From Apis mellifera (taxonomy: Eukaryota; Arthropoda; Insecta; Hymenoptera; Apidae), in the NCBI RefSeq assembly GCF_003254395.2, contig NC_037653.1:868001-932000 (forward strand): a stretch of 64,000 bases of DNA, read 5' to 3'. Position numbers and translations under genes: made by a program. Shown in pieces: positions 11,175 through 26,100 of the stretch (positions are counted from its first letter, which is position 1; each line of letters begins with the position of its first letter). Below the pieces are notes generated by a model. It was not told the origin of the DNA. It saw only the letters and a program-made list of their open reading frames with translations, and made no database searches.

Positions 11175-14100
11175 CTGCAAGAATCGACGAAAATAATGTA
11201 AGATTGTGCGGTACGTTGATTTTAAGAAGATATTTTAGATAAATAATTTTTGACAATTTTACTTGTTCTTGTTTTGTAATAGTAGTGGAATCACGTAAAA
11301 AGCTGCGAATCACAGGTGTATATAGTTTTTCGTCACCCGGCTTGCATTTGTTTAATCCTGTAATCCATGAAACGAGAAGTCCAACGAGAATCGCAGTTAA
11401 GAAACCAACCCATGTATACCAAAGATATGACATTCTGTAGAGAAAGAAGGGTTGTTCTCTGAAAAATAAATAAAGAATAAATAAAGGATCACTCGAGAAA
11501 ATATAATTGCTATTAATCTTCTCACTTGATCGCAGTTTCGACGATAACCGAAAGATTGGTAGCATGATTTTTGAGTGATTCTGAACACCCTTCGATGGAT
11601 ACTGGTTTCACAGGAAAATGAATCTTTCCACTAGATATGGCTGCTTGAGTACCAAATGAAATCCAAGCGACTAAGTTCAAACTTATTAAACCTCCAACCA
11701 GCGCTCCCTGCATTTGGAGTAAAATAAAAATTAATTTGAGACGAATCACTTTATATTCGCTTATTAATATCGTAATTATTTACCGAAGAATTTGCGATTG
11801 GAAAAAACATGCCTAATGTGAAAATTCCAAGTAATGGTCCAGCTGTAATGCTCGCTAAACTTTTACCAGCCTGAAAAGAAATGAGAATATTATAGGAATA
11901 TATTAAATGAATAAAAAAAAAATATTTGATAGTGTCAAAAATTTTTTTATTTTATATATATAGATTTCCTATATTTTTAGAACTTTTATGATTTCATATA
12001 CTTTAATGATATTTTGTCATCAAAATTTTATAAAAAATTATAAATTAATATTTTACAAAAAAAGTGTATTCTATAATATAAATTCTATTAGAATTCTACT
12101 TTTTTATTATTTATTCAAAATGACTTTAATTTATACATAAAATATTTGAACTTCTAACGTAATTTTCAATATCATTTAAAAAAATCGATATTTTTATTGA
12201 TTTAAAAGATGTCATTTATTCTAATTCATTTGGTTATTCTATTTGATAATATAATTATAAAAGAATAAAATATAATTTAATCGGTTTTTAATTTATTTCT
12301 AATATCATTAAATAGGAAATTTTCACAGAAGACAAAAGATCATAATTTAACAAGAAAAAATATATGTATCCTTAATGAAAAATAAATCAGATATATAATT
12401 CTGAAATTATAACTGTTAAAATACTAAAAAGAATTTTTGAAATAATTTAATATAACATGATAGAATAATAACAAAGTTTGTAAATGCACCTGAATCAAAC
12501 CACTAAGTTTCTCGACGAGGAAGACAAGCGTTACGCAAAGTATTCCTGTCAATACAACAGTCAATTTCATTAATCTGCTAACTGCTATTTCAGAGAGTGG
12601 TATTCGCAGCCATGGTTTTATCATGTCTTCATAAATCACACCAGACATGGAGTTCAAACCAGTTGACATCGTGCTAGAAAAAGAAAAGGAAAGGAAAATA
12701 ATCATCTTTTCTTCTTATTTTCTCTCTCTTTTTTTTTTTTTTATATATATAAGTTTATAAAGTTATAAATTTTCATATTAGAGTTCTCACTATTGTTTGG
12801 ATTTATGAATATTACGAATAATTTATGAATCAAATATTAAGTACTATAGAAAATTTATGTATAAAAATTTAAATATTTGTAAGGATCCAGATACTTATTT
12901 AATTTAGATTTGGATATCGGTATGTATTTCATTTTTATTTAAATATTCAAATATTTCTTTAATTTGCAATATATATACAGATATATATGTATACAAATAA
13001 TTATGTATGAATGTACAAAAAACAATCATATATTTTTAATAATGATTTGCATGTGATTATTTTTTTGTTTATTTTATCTTTTTCATCGATAATTTGATTA
13101 TTCAATCAAATTGTGATTCAATCAAATAATTAGTCAATCAATCATTATTATTAAATCATCAGCTATATTACATATTAAGAAAATTAATTATGTATAAATT
13201 ATAAATTTTTATGCATATAATATGTAAATATATTATATATTTTTTAAATTATTTTTATACATCTATATTTATAAATTATAATATTACGAGATAGTTATAT
13301 ATAATAGTATTATATAAAAAGAAAATTTAGAAGTTAAAAATTTAGAAAAAATATATTTTTTTAATTTAATTAAAATAATAATAAGAACTTTATTATATTT
13401 TAAATCATTATAATAAAATAGTTAAAATTATGTATATTACTTGTATATTCAAATATAGATATTCGAATATTAAAGCAAATTTAGATTTAGATTTCGAATT
13501 ATAATAAGAATTTAGATAATTAGAAATCATACATTTCGTAAATAATAATTAATAAAGAAGTTTTATTTCGATCATTCATAATAATTATGACATAAATATT
13601 ATTTCATCAATTAAATTTTTTTGTAATAAATAATATATTATTCCTATATTATCGACTTATGATATATTTTGATCTATATTCAAGTAAATCGTTTTTATGA
13701 TTGAAATTGATTATGACTAATTTAAAAATGAAATTATATTCACAATAATAAAATATAAAATTTAATTGATTAAATAAAAGAAATAATATTTCTTCTATTG
13801 ATAAGAATTAGAAATGATCAAAATACAATTTTTTTCATCGATAATTATTGTAAGCAATTCTTATTATATACAATAATTTACTCGATGAATATTTAAAATA
13901 AAATTTTACTCATTAATTAATTAATAATTATCAGCAAGAAAAATTTTTTATTTTTTATAATTTGCAATCAATTTTTTTTCATAAAAATTTTTGAAATAAT
14001 TGTTATTTTTAGTTCCTATAGATGACTCGAGAATTCAGATATTCTCAATAGTAAGAATACTATAGTCTGTCCAATGAGACGCACATAAACAAAACATTCA

Positions 14101-17100
14101 TTTGTTGATACTTAAAGGTAAATTGGTTATTTTATAATTCTTATGGATTTAAAAATATTATATTATTAAATTAAAGCTAATTAAAGCTAAATAATTTTTC
14201 TAAAATTAGATTAAATGACTTAAATTCTTTTTAGATGTTGGAAGAATTAATTTATTAGATATGTAGAAAAATGTATAAAATTATTAAAATTCAGAGAGTA
14301 TTACATCAATAGATTTATTGATTTAATTTTATTATTTTTTTCGCGATTTTAACCAATGTATTTTTTTCACAATTTTTTTCATACACTATTTAGTAAATTA
14401 ATCCTTTTGACATCTTAAATAAAGTTCATTTTGGCCCAATTTTAAAAAAATTATTTTAAAGCGTATCCAAATATTTTTAAAATTCATTATATATAGCAAA
14501 CTTACCAAAATTGTTAAGTCATAAAGCATCTGCATATCAAGTGCCTGAAAACATGCATTGCCATCACTTGTAGAAATTTGGAATCTATAAGCCATCTTGT
14601 GTTACACTCATGCATGCGTCATATGCACGTGTTTATGTTTATCTCGTCTCGTTGGATAGACTATAATTCGTATACCTGAGAGCTGCACTAAACACACCCG
14701 CGACGAAAAGTCCAGGCAATCCTGGGATTGATTCAGTCAATTCCATCACGAAGAACGGCAATAATTGATCCGGTTTTTTTATTTGCTGTAAGATATGAAT
14801 TTCTTAATTTTTTTCTTTCACAATATTACAAAGCTATAAAGAGCCATAAAGTGTTGGGAAAAAGATAAAATACAATGAAATACCTTGGTAGAAATGGGAT
14901 CGCAATCATGGAACGCCGCAAAGATAACAATGCCGGTATAACAACTCAGTGATACGATGGTAATTATTCCGATTGCCATAATCGCAATTGTTCTGAAGAG
15001 AATGAAAAAAAAAATATTATAAAATAACTTTATTTTGATTTCATTTAAAATGAAAAAGTTTTTTTTTTAAAAATGTTTTCTATGAATAAAAATAACTTTA
15101 TTTTTCATTTTTCTGACAAAAGTTGTTAAAAATAACTGTAAACATGTAAATATTATATTGCAAAATTTTATTAAATGCAGTATGAAATTTATTAAAAATA
15201 TTGTAAATATAAAACATATGGAAATATTAAATTTCAATATAATATAAGATAAATATAAAAAATAATTAAATTTTTTTTATATTATGAAGAAAAATATATT
15301 TTTATGAAAAATGATAAAAATAATAAATATAAATAAAATCAATATAATAAATATAAATAAATAATAATATGAAACAATAAAATTTGATTAATTGATATTT
15401 GATTTGAAGTTCAAAATTTTACCAGAAAATATAAATGTTAAGAAATTATTATAATTATGTTATTATAAAAATTATTATAATTAAAAGAAATTATAAACAT
15501 AATTCAATGTTAATTTAAATTTAATTTATTCCTTGAGTATTTTATTAAAAAAAAAGAATTAATAAAACTAAAACCATTAGGCATTCAACAAAGATCAAAT
15601 TTGATTTAAAAAAGTAAAAATTTAATTAACAATTAATATTTTAATTAGAATACATAGAATTAGAAAACTAAAAATTTTCTTTTAAAATATTTATTTTATG
15701 TGTTTTACATAATATTCTGTATAATATTTTATATCGTTTTCCTCATTACTTTACTATACAGTTACTTTTGAGTTAATTAAAGTCTTTGGATATTTTAAAT
15801 TAAAGTTACAATTATTATTATTAATTTTTAGTCGAAATCTGTTAAATATCAAATACAAATTGAAATCATTTATCTTTCAATTATTTTAATTCTCTGTTTT
15901 ATAAAAGAAACTTATATTAATAGTAATTAATAATAAATTTTATGAAAATAAAATATTACTATATTTTAATTGAAAAATTGTTGATCTTTGAAACTTAATT
16001 TTGAAAAGAAACATATAACAATCAATTTTAAAGAATAAGATCTTTATTTCACTTATCTTGATTAAATTTGTTTTAAAACTCTTTTATATTAAAAATCGAA
16101 ATTTAAAATAGAAAATTAAAAGTAATTTTTTTTAAAATATTTTATAAATTTAAATAACTCTAATAAACTTTAATAAATATTTTTCATAATTTTTTTCATC
16201 TTGAATGAAAAGTAAACTATCAGAATTACAATAATTCAAAATACATCATTATTGATGAAATGAATAAAGATTTAGATTTACTTTAAGTAGTTATATATTA
16301 TTCGAAACATCTCCAAACAGTAATTAACAAAGGTATTCGAAGAGCAGTTGACTATAGTTTCGAATCACTATTAATGAATTAAAAAAATAACTAGTTAAAG
16401 TTTCAAATTATTTTAATTTAGTAATATTATTCGAAATATTCGAATAACCACAGGTAACTTCAACATCAAATACTAACCGAAATTATTCGAAAAATGGCAA
16501 ACTATAGTTACTGCAATAATCATTTCAATTTAATTTTATCGAAATAACAGAAATTAAAAAATTTCATTTACATTATAAATAATAAATAAAACTAATATTT
16601 TAATTAAAAATAATGAAAAATTTTCATTTAGAAAAATACAAAAATCATTTAAATATTTCCAAAAATAATTTATTTCTTATTTGTTATTTGCAAATAACAT
16701 GAAAAACAATGAAAAACAAATAATAACTAATTTTTCAATTTTTTTTATTTTATACAACATCAATCATCGTCTTTGATCAAGATTATGAGTTGATCAAATT
16801 TTTATTCAAATAATAAATGATATATAATGAAGAACGAATATTTTGATTACAAATATGTAAAACAGTTACTTCTTTTATTTACATAAATATTATTTCAATA
16901 ATTTCAAAAAAATTTATTTTTTATTTTTTTATATGTAAATAAAATGTTTAATGTAAATTTATATTTATTTTAAATGGAAGTATCACTAATTTTTTGATAT
17001 GTTGTAAAAATTAACATTTTCAACAATTTTTTCCTTTGCATTACTACGTTTGCTGTTAAGTCTTAATTTTAATCGAGATATTTAAATTAAAATAACAATT

Positions 17101-20100
17101 GCGATAACTAACTTTTATTTCAACAGTCAATTGTGATTACAGTTAGCCGTTCTTCGAATAAACATTAAAACATTAGTTATCATTAATCACGATTATTTCA
17201 TGTTTTGAATAACAAGTTATTTTCGAAGTAGCTTTATTTCAATCGTTAAAATTTTGCTCATGGAAGAGAATATAACAAGCCAATTAAATGTAATTAAAAT
17301 AAATTAATTATTTAAATTCTTTTAAACAACTAATCGACTGTGAAAGTTATATTCTTTGAAGATTATTTTAATTAAAAACAAACAAAAGATATGCAGTCTT
17401 ATATATTATTGTTTTATATTTTTATTAGTTTTTTGGCATATCGTATATATAATTATGGAATTAATCATTTGTGGAATTATTATTAAATATTTATTAATGA
17501 AATTGAAATTCATTCATCATATTTATAACATTTTTAGATAAAATTGCGAAATTAAACAAAGAATTAAATGTGCACGCACAGCAGCATAATTTTAATTACA
17601 ATTATATAGATTACAATAGATTTTTTAAGATATTAATTAAATAAATTAATATCTTATTTTTAAATAATTAAATTAAATAAATTTAAAATTAAAATACTTT
17701 TTTTTATTATAAAATCGATTTTATAATGGTATTCAAAATCATATAAAATCATTTAAAATTATATTTTCTTATGAATTTAAAATATATATAAAAACAATAT
17801 CGAAATCATTCAATTCATTCGACATTAATAAAACATTATGTTTTATTATTTCAAAATAATTTTTATAAAAATTTTTATATAAACTTTCAAGTTATTACAA
17901 ATTTTCTAATATTAGATATTAACAAGAAATTTATTGAAATGTATTCCATTGGAAATGAAATTATTAATCTTATTTAAAAATTAAATTTGATCTATTTTTA
18001 ATTAATTTATTATATTTAATCTTAATTTTATTTTTAATTTATTATATTTTGTATATATTATAAAATTTTATTTATTATTATAAAAATTTTAAGTACTTTT
18101 CCTTTGAATTAATTTCATAAATTGCCATATAGAATATAAAAAAAAATTTTTATATTTGCTGTTGTTGATAGATCATTGTTAGATTGATGGAGATTTGTAG
18201 AAAATTTTCCGCTTTTTTTCGGGAATTCAAAGTCAATTCTTTTTTTAATTTTTATTCACTTTTCGTGAGGATTAAATTTATCAAAAAAATCATATGTTGG
18301 AATTTAATCGTTCTAAATATCTTTAATAAAATAAGATAAAAAAAATGATAAATTTATATAAATTGATTTTATATAAATAAAATATTATATATAATGTTTT
18401 GTAATATTTTGAATAAGGCGTATAATCAAAGTTATCATTTGACTTTTTAGTGACGCATATTGATAATTATAAATAATAACAATTATAATAAATCGATGTT
18501 TTGACACATTTTATATTCTTGATATAGTAAGTAAACATAAAAATATTTAAACTACATCAATTATAGATTGCACTCAAACTTACTTCTTTCGATAGAATAC
18601 TTACTATATTTTCTAAATATATATAATTTATTTAACTAATTTGATATAATAAAATAATAATAATAATAGAATAGAAATTTAATTATTATTAAATTTAATT
18701 ATTAATAATTATTATTAATAATAAATTTGCAATGCAATGTTTTTGCAAATTAAAAATGCATTTTTTTTTGTTTATCTTGTAATGTTAAGCAAACTATTTT
18801 ATTTATATATTGTAATAAAATTTTTTACAATAATGTATGTAAATATTCAAAAAAATTAAATATCTATCGAGTTAATCATTTTAACATAAATTTGTAAGAA
18901 TATTTTTGTAATATGAAAAATAACTATAATCTCATTTCATTTTCAATATCTATTATTTTATTATATCAAAATAATAAGTTAAATAACTTATATATATATA
19001 TACTATATATTTATAAAGTTAAGTTGCAAGAAATATTCTATTGAAAGAAACAAATTTGAATTCATTTCTTCTTTTATCTAGAAAATTATCTAGAAGACTT
19101 AAGTGTACATTAATCTTAAATATATGTCAATATAATATAATATATAAATATTATTTTATGATGTATTTTATGTATTATATCTATTATCTACATTAGACAT
19201 ATTTAAATCATTATTTTAAAAGAGTGAGAATACACTATATTCTATTTTTTTCTCTTTCGACAAATAATTCAATGCTGTGATTTGATTTCTTTCATTTCTC
19301 CTTAATTTTGAAAGTTTCATTAAGATTTCTTTTAATATAAATATCATATGGCAATAAATATTATGCTTGCATGATAAATATCGATCGTAAATATGTAAAA
19401 TATTTTAGAAATCAAATTTCGAACAAAGCTTGAACTCTGTATGATTTCTAAAGTGATTTCAAGCAACTTTTTTCTTTGTAAGAATTTTTATTTTTGTTAA
19501 GGAGTTATTAATGAAAAATATTGATCAATTATAAAATGCATAGTATTAAATATGTGTTATTATGACAGATAGTCACACAAAAAAAGATAGTCAGACAAAT
19601 TTAATAAAGCTCTTACTAAATTTTCAAAACACATTTCTTGATTGAGATAACAAAATTTTTGTTTTTTAAGTTATGTCAATTATTCTTCTTATGGTTGAAA
19701 ACAATATATAATCTGGTGTAAATGTGTTTCTCTATATTTAAATCTAGTATTTGCAATAGGTAACATTTCTAACAGCTGGATATCATTATTGAAAAATAGA
19801 AAATTACAAGGAAATCATATTATTAAGATATTATTATCCTTTCTTCTATTTATATCAACGTATACAATATTCTGCCAACTTTTCTGCTTAAATTACATAT
19901 TCGTGTTGAACAAATGAATGAAATAAAATTTCACAAGATTATTGAAAGAATTAAGCAATAATTTAATTAAGAATTAATAACTAAATTATTAATTTAACTA
20001 TCAATTGCAAATTAATGATTAAATTCTTACTTTTAATTTAATTAAAGTTGTTAATAGCAATTAATAATTAAAAATTTAATTTTAACTATCAACAATTTTA

Positions 20101-23100
20101 ACTTTATTAATCAACAATTAATTACTGAATATTTTTTTAACGAAATTCATATTTTACACAATTGTCTTGTTTACACAACAATTTGTTTTCAATTTAATGT
20201 TATTCGCAATTAAGAATCGGGGCATTTGATAATAAAATATCCATAAAGTCTGAATATCTATATAATATTGAATAATATTTATGCTTAATAAAATGACATG
20301 GAATTTTTTTGTATTTTATTACTTATTTCAAAAATATCATGAAATGATAACTATAAATAATATAATAATAAATAAATAATAACTATAAATATAGATAAAA
20401 GTAATTTTAAATGGAAAAATATTATTTTAATTGAAATTTTAATTAATTTTTCATTTATTTAAAAATCAATTTATTTTTTTTCATTAATGATTATCCGTCA
20501 AATAATATTTGTATTTACAATTTTTTTTTTAATATAATACTTATTCTAAAAATACATGAAATATTAAATTCAATTCAAATAATATATTTTAAATGAAAAA
20601 ATGTTACTTTAATTTTAATTGTGAAGAATATATTTCATCATGAAAAATTAGCAATTTTTTTGTATTATGAATATATTCGTTATTTTTTTATTCTTATAAC
20701 ACAATTAAACATTTTTAAAATAGGACACTAAACAACTTAATTGAAATTTTAATCAAATTCCATTTAAAAATCAGCAATTTATAATTTATTTCTTTTATCA
20801 ACAATTATAATTTAATCAATCGATTAAATCAATCGACAATTTCTGGATGATTAATTTTCCTCGATTAAATTAATCGCAAATATCAATCAATCAATCAATC
20901 AATCAAATTAAAAAATTCTAATCGATTATTATCCAATTAAAATTGAAAGATTTTTTTTTGTATAATTACCAAAAGATGTTAAAATGTTTAATTTTCTTTG
21001 AATTCACAATAACGAATATTTATTTCAGATCTTCTATCAGCCAAATATTTTCTGCCAACTATTTTTTCACTATTTTGTTACATGTATACATAACATACAA
21101 AAATTTCAACTATCTTTTTTACATTTATTTCACATTAATTTAATACGTTTTAAATTTATATCATAGTATTTTACATACTCAAAAATTTCAATATTTTTAA
21201 CAGTAATTGATATTTGATATTCGACCAATATTAATTAATATACGACCAAAAATATATCTTTACATTTTTTTCAATTACTGTCTCATAGTTATCAAGGATA
21301 AAAAAGTTTCTTTTTTATATTTTTAGTTTATTATTTATTATTTATTTTTTTCCAGTTATTATCTTCCTCTATATATAATTGAACAGTAAGTAAATCGATT
21401 CACATGATTCATAAGAAGATAAAATTTTGACAACTCACATATTAGCGTTCCGTAAATTGGGCATGGCCAAGCATCGTTGCACCATCGCTTGATTGACGGA
21501 ACAGCTTGCCAACCAGTTTAAGTAGTTGCCAATGACAACGGTCCAAAAGGTGTGCCGCACCGTCGGATCTAAATTCATGCTGTCGATTGGGCAATAGCAA
21601 TAGACTCACGGAAGCACGGAAGAACGATTCAGAACAAATAATTTCTTACTCGAAGAATTGGATTCGATCGGTATCGCGATTCCTCTTCCAAACTTCGCTG
21701 AATCCTCCCACTTGATTGGTCCCGATCACAGCTATTACTATCACTCCTCCGAACATGACGATCGTCTGAATAGCGTCAGTCCACACGACTGCCTTTAAAC
21801 CACCCTGAAAAATAGTACGACGAGGATGAACGTTTTCTTATTTTAGGTTTTTAAATATGAATATGTTTGAGAGTAAACTAGTAATAATTTCTTTCTTTAT
21901 TTTGGTGAACACTGAGGTGAACACAAGTTGATCGAATTAAAGTTATTCTCGAATAATCACTCTCAATCTATTTGTGAAAGATAATGTATTTTGAAACTAG
22001 TTTTCCAAAATAAAAAAATAAGTAAATAGTAGAAGTGAAATTCATTGTTGAATTTGAAGAGCGAATCTTGAGAATGAAAAAGTCGAGAACAAACTTTAAG
22101 AGGGAAAGTTATTGTTAGAAGAGTTACTTTCAATTATCTGTACTACAAAAAATAAATCTTGACGATAAGTTTTAAGAGTAAAATTTATTTTCGAACAGTC
22201 ATTCACAAAATTTTGAGATGAAAAAAAATCTTGAAGTTTATTCTTGTGAAAAATAAGCTTCAAATGAACAGTCATTTTTAACATACTTGCAAAAGATGTC
22301 GAGAACAATTCTTGAAATTATTATCATCGAAAAATTATTCTCAGTGTTCAAAAAATAGCTCGAAAAGTAACTTTTGAGAGTAATCTTCGAAAGTTAATAT
22401 CAGTCATTCGTTAATATTCATTTGCAAAAAATAGATCTCGAGAATAATTTTTAAAAGTAAAAATTCCCATCGAACGGTTATCACTTAAAGTTTTCATTCG
22501 CGAAAAATAGAAATTCTCAGAGATAGAAATGAGATTACTCTTGTGAAAAATAAATCTGTCAAGAATGAAAATTACTATTGAACAGTCTCTCTCTTTCGAA
22601 TGTTCTCTTGCAAGGAAGGAAAAGAAAGAAAAATAGATCTCGAGAGAATTTTACTCTCAAATATATTCTCATCTTGATTGCTACAAGAGAAGTAAAACGA
22701 GGACGTCGATACTGCGTTTCGATCCTCTTCTCACCAAAGTGGTGTAAAATATACAAACGGCGCAGACTAGCACCGCGATCGCGTGCAGATTCATCCCGGT
22801 AACTTGATTGAACGCCAGAGCAGGAACGTATATGACCAGTGGAATGTACAACAGCTGTAATGACACGTCGTTTCAGTTCAATGTATTCTTTTTCTTTTTA
22901 TATCTGCCTTGCTTCCTCTCATTATCATCGTAGCGTTTCGAGAGAATAGAGAAAGATGAAAAATTCGAAATATACTAAAATTATATTAATCGAAGCTTTT
23001 TATTAGATAAGGAATCAATAAAAACTCTTTTTTATGAAATTATATATTTTTGTGTACATCTTTATATTCTTTTAAAAAAGACTCTATATATTAAGATTTT

Positions 23101-26100
23101 AATCAGTTTTTCTTAAACTAGCATTATATTAAATATTCTTAGATTCGAATATTTTATAAACATTTCGAAGAAAATTTTTAAATAAACACGAATTTGAATG
23201 TGACATATTTTATATACATCTTATGAATAATTGTATGATATAAAATATTAGTATTATTAATATTATTTCAATTAAATATTAGTTAAATGCTTTATAAAAA
23301 TTATAAATGCTCGAAACAAGATTAACATCTTATTAGAAATGTTTTATTCATAATTTTATTGTATAAGATGTACTCTTTGTTTTATAAAATTTTCTTTTTT
23401 TGTTCGAAAATGATAAAAAATCCTAAAATAAAAAATCCTATTATATTCCATATAGGGTGTTTTAAAAATTAATTAGTGATTTTAAACGATTTTTTTTAAA
23501 AATAATGAATTATTAAACGAAAAACGCGGCCAATTAAAGAATGCGTAGATTCATCGTAGCGTTAGATATGAACCGCCACAGAGTTTGAACAAACAAGTCG
23601 AAACAAATACGAATTAATTAATTAATTTATAAATAAATTTTTCGTAATATTATTATAATTATTCGGCATAATTTGATACACATCATATACAACAATACAA
23701 GTTTTGTGATTGATTCAGTGTTTTTTATTGATAATTGAGTTGAAAAGGAAAATTTTCTCAAAGAAAAAAGTTGAAATAAGGAAATTAATTATTATTTAAG
23801 CCTTATCGATTCATTTTTGGAATATACTCGAAACACTGTGTTTATTGTGAAGAAACAAAGACTTACCATTTTTATCAGAAATATCGCGGAGCCCATAAAT
23901 CGAACGACGCCATTGAATCGCAGATTGAGATACTAGGAATGTGCAATCGAATGAGAAAACAATTAAAGAAGGATAAGGAAACAATAGTGAATTAATGTGT
24001 TACCTCGTACGATGAAGTAATGCCAAGACCGTAAAATACTGGTAAATATACCACGGCCATTGTCAATGAGACGAACGAATCGGCGATAACCACGCACCAT
24101 AATTGCGTTCCATACACGTACATTTCTGCTGGGAAGCCGAGGATTGTTATTCCAGATATGTAGCTGAAAAGCGAAACGAAAAGATTCTTTTCGTATGAGA
24201 AAGAAAATGGATTTGAAATTTTTAGAAGAGCTTTGAAAAAAATTTGAAATAATTTGAAATTGAGAAATATTACGATTTTCATTTCATAAATATTTTTATT
24301 AGTGTAAAAAGTTTTGATTCCTTTCTCAACTTTTAATTATATATATAATTATTTTATTTGGGATAATTTCTTGTTTTTTTATTTTTGTATATTCGTATCT
24401 TTGATACTGATTTTATTTAAAATATTCTATTAAATTGATCGAATAGTGAAATATAATCTTATTAAAATAACAATTGGAGAAAAGATAGATAAAAATTAAA
24501 AAGAAACCGAAGCTTTTGCGCATATAATGAATTATTTGAAGATAATAAAATTTATCTAAAATGCTTAAATTACGAAAATTAAAAAAATTTTATGTTTATG
24601 TATAAATCCATTTATATATAGTTTTCTTTTTTTTTGTTTACGTTTTGTTACGTAGAATAGTATAACTTTTATACATTATCGTGCTATAAAATACTAAAGT
24701 TGAAAAATGCTTATTCGAAATACTTATTAAATGAAATATTAATTTTTTTATATTTTAATCGAATATTTATCATTTCAAAATAGTATATCGATATTAAAAT
24801 ATATATTTAAAATATTATTCTTATCGAAGTATTATTTAAAAAAAAAATTTATTTCTAAAATTCTATATCCTGCCCTTGATACATTTCTTCCGATTACAAT
24901 AGAACTCCATTTATATCAACCCTTCGGGGAACAAGAAACTCATATAATCAGGTCGTTCATATAATAGGAGTCCACTGATTTCACTTATTAGAGAACGTTT
25001 ATATTGAACCTCTGAGGGGACCAAGAAGGTTCATATAACTAGACTGTTCATATAGAATTAATATATTAATATATTCGTAGAATAAATATAAAAAATCGAT
25101 TTTGGAAATCAAATAAATAAGAAACCAAAAATTATAAGCAATTTAAATTTGCATTAAATAAAGCGAGACAAAGGCAGAATGAGATAGCAGTCTGACGAAG
25201 ATAGAGTTATCATTTTATGACTTCATCAAAACTTATTTATAGCTTATTAAATAAGCTTTAATTGATATTCTAAGATTAATATTCTATAATAGAAAGAATA
25301 ATTCATCAATCCCTCATTTTATAATTTTTGAATTTATAAAAATTTATATTTTATTAAAAAAAATTCAAAATATCTTTTTTAAAATGCATAATAACATATC
25401 AAAGATTTTAAATTTGAAAATAATTTTACGAATAATTGACGAATGTTTTATGAATTAATTTGTTAAATTTAATATCATCAAAAATATCCAATATACAAAG
25501 TATTTTGTTATTTATAATACGATAGGAATAGGAAATAATTCTACATGAAAAGGAAGAATAATACAATTTTCTAATAAATTCTATAATATTTTGAATGAAA
25601 TTGAAATTGAATGAAAATTTATCATCATATAGTAACTGTAAGATTCAAATAGGATATAACATTTCTTATTTTTTTTTTTTTTTTATTAAATCAAATGTAT
25701 TTTTAAAGAATTGGAAACTATAAATATGATATATTAAAAACAATATATAATAGTTTAATTGAAAAAGCATAATTATATTTGCAGTATTATAATCGAAATT
25801 TTATTTCTATTTCAATAAATGTAAAATACTATATAAAAAATTATTTTTATTTAAAAAATCATTTTATACAGGAAGAATAAGAATAATATTAATAGAAAAT
25901 AGATAATAATATTGCTTATGTTTATGATTATAAACTCAAATAGAAACAGAAATTCAATAACTTGAAACTTACATTCAATATATATATATTAAGTATTTAC
26001 ATGTATTTATTTGCGTTTATTTTATTAATAAATAAATTAATAAAAGATGAAAGGATTATTTTTTAATAAGATATTGTGCTTCAATAAAATTAAAATTAAA

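Noticed and set aside
11143..11178. Read-through C-terminus of SLC5 exon 12 ending at a TAG at 11143
   Set aside because: The extra residues have intron-like composition, and a good donor and acceptor give an in-phase alternative tail; kept only as a possible retained-intron isoform.
12900..13530. Apparent inverted repeat of ATTTAGATTT and ATTCAAATA motifs in SLC5 intron 8
   Set aside because: The words match but do not extend into an alignable arm, so chance in A+T-rich DNA is sufficient.
14398..14595. 65-codon minus-strand ORF in SLC5 intron 8
   Set aside because: Lies between exons 8 and 9, which already join in phase; no SLC5 similarity.
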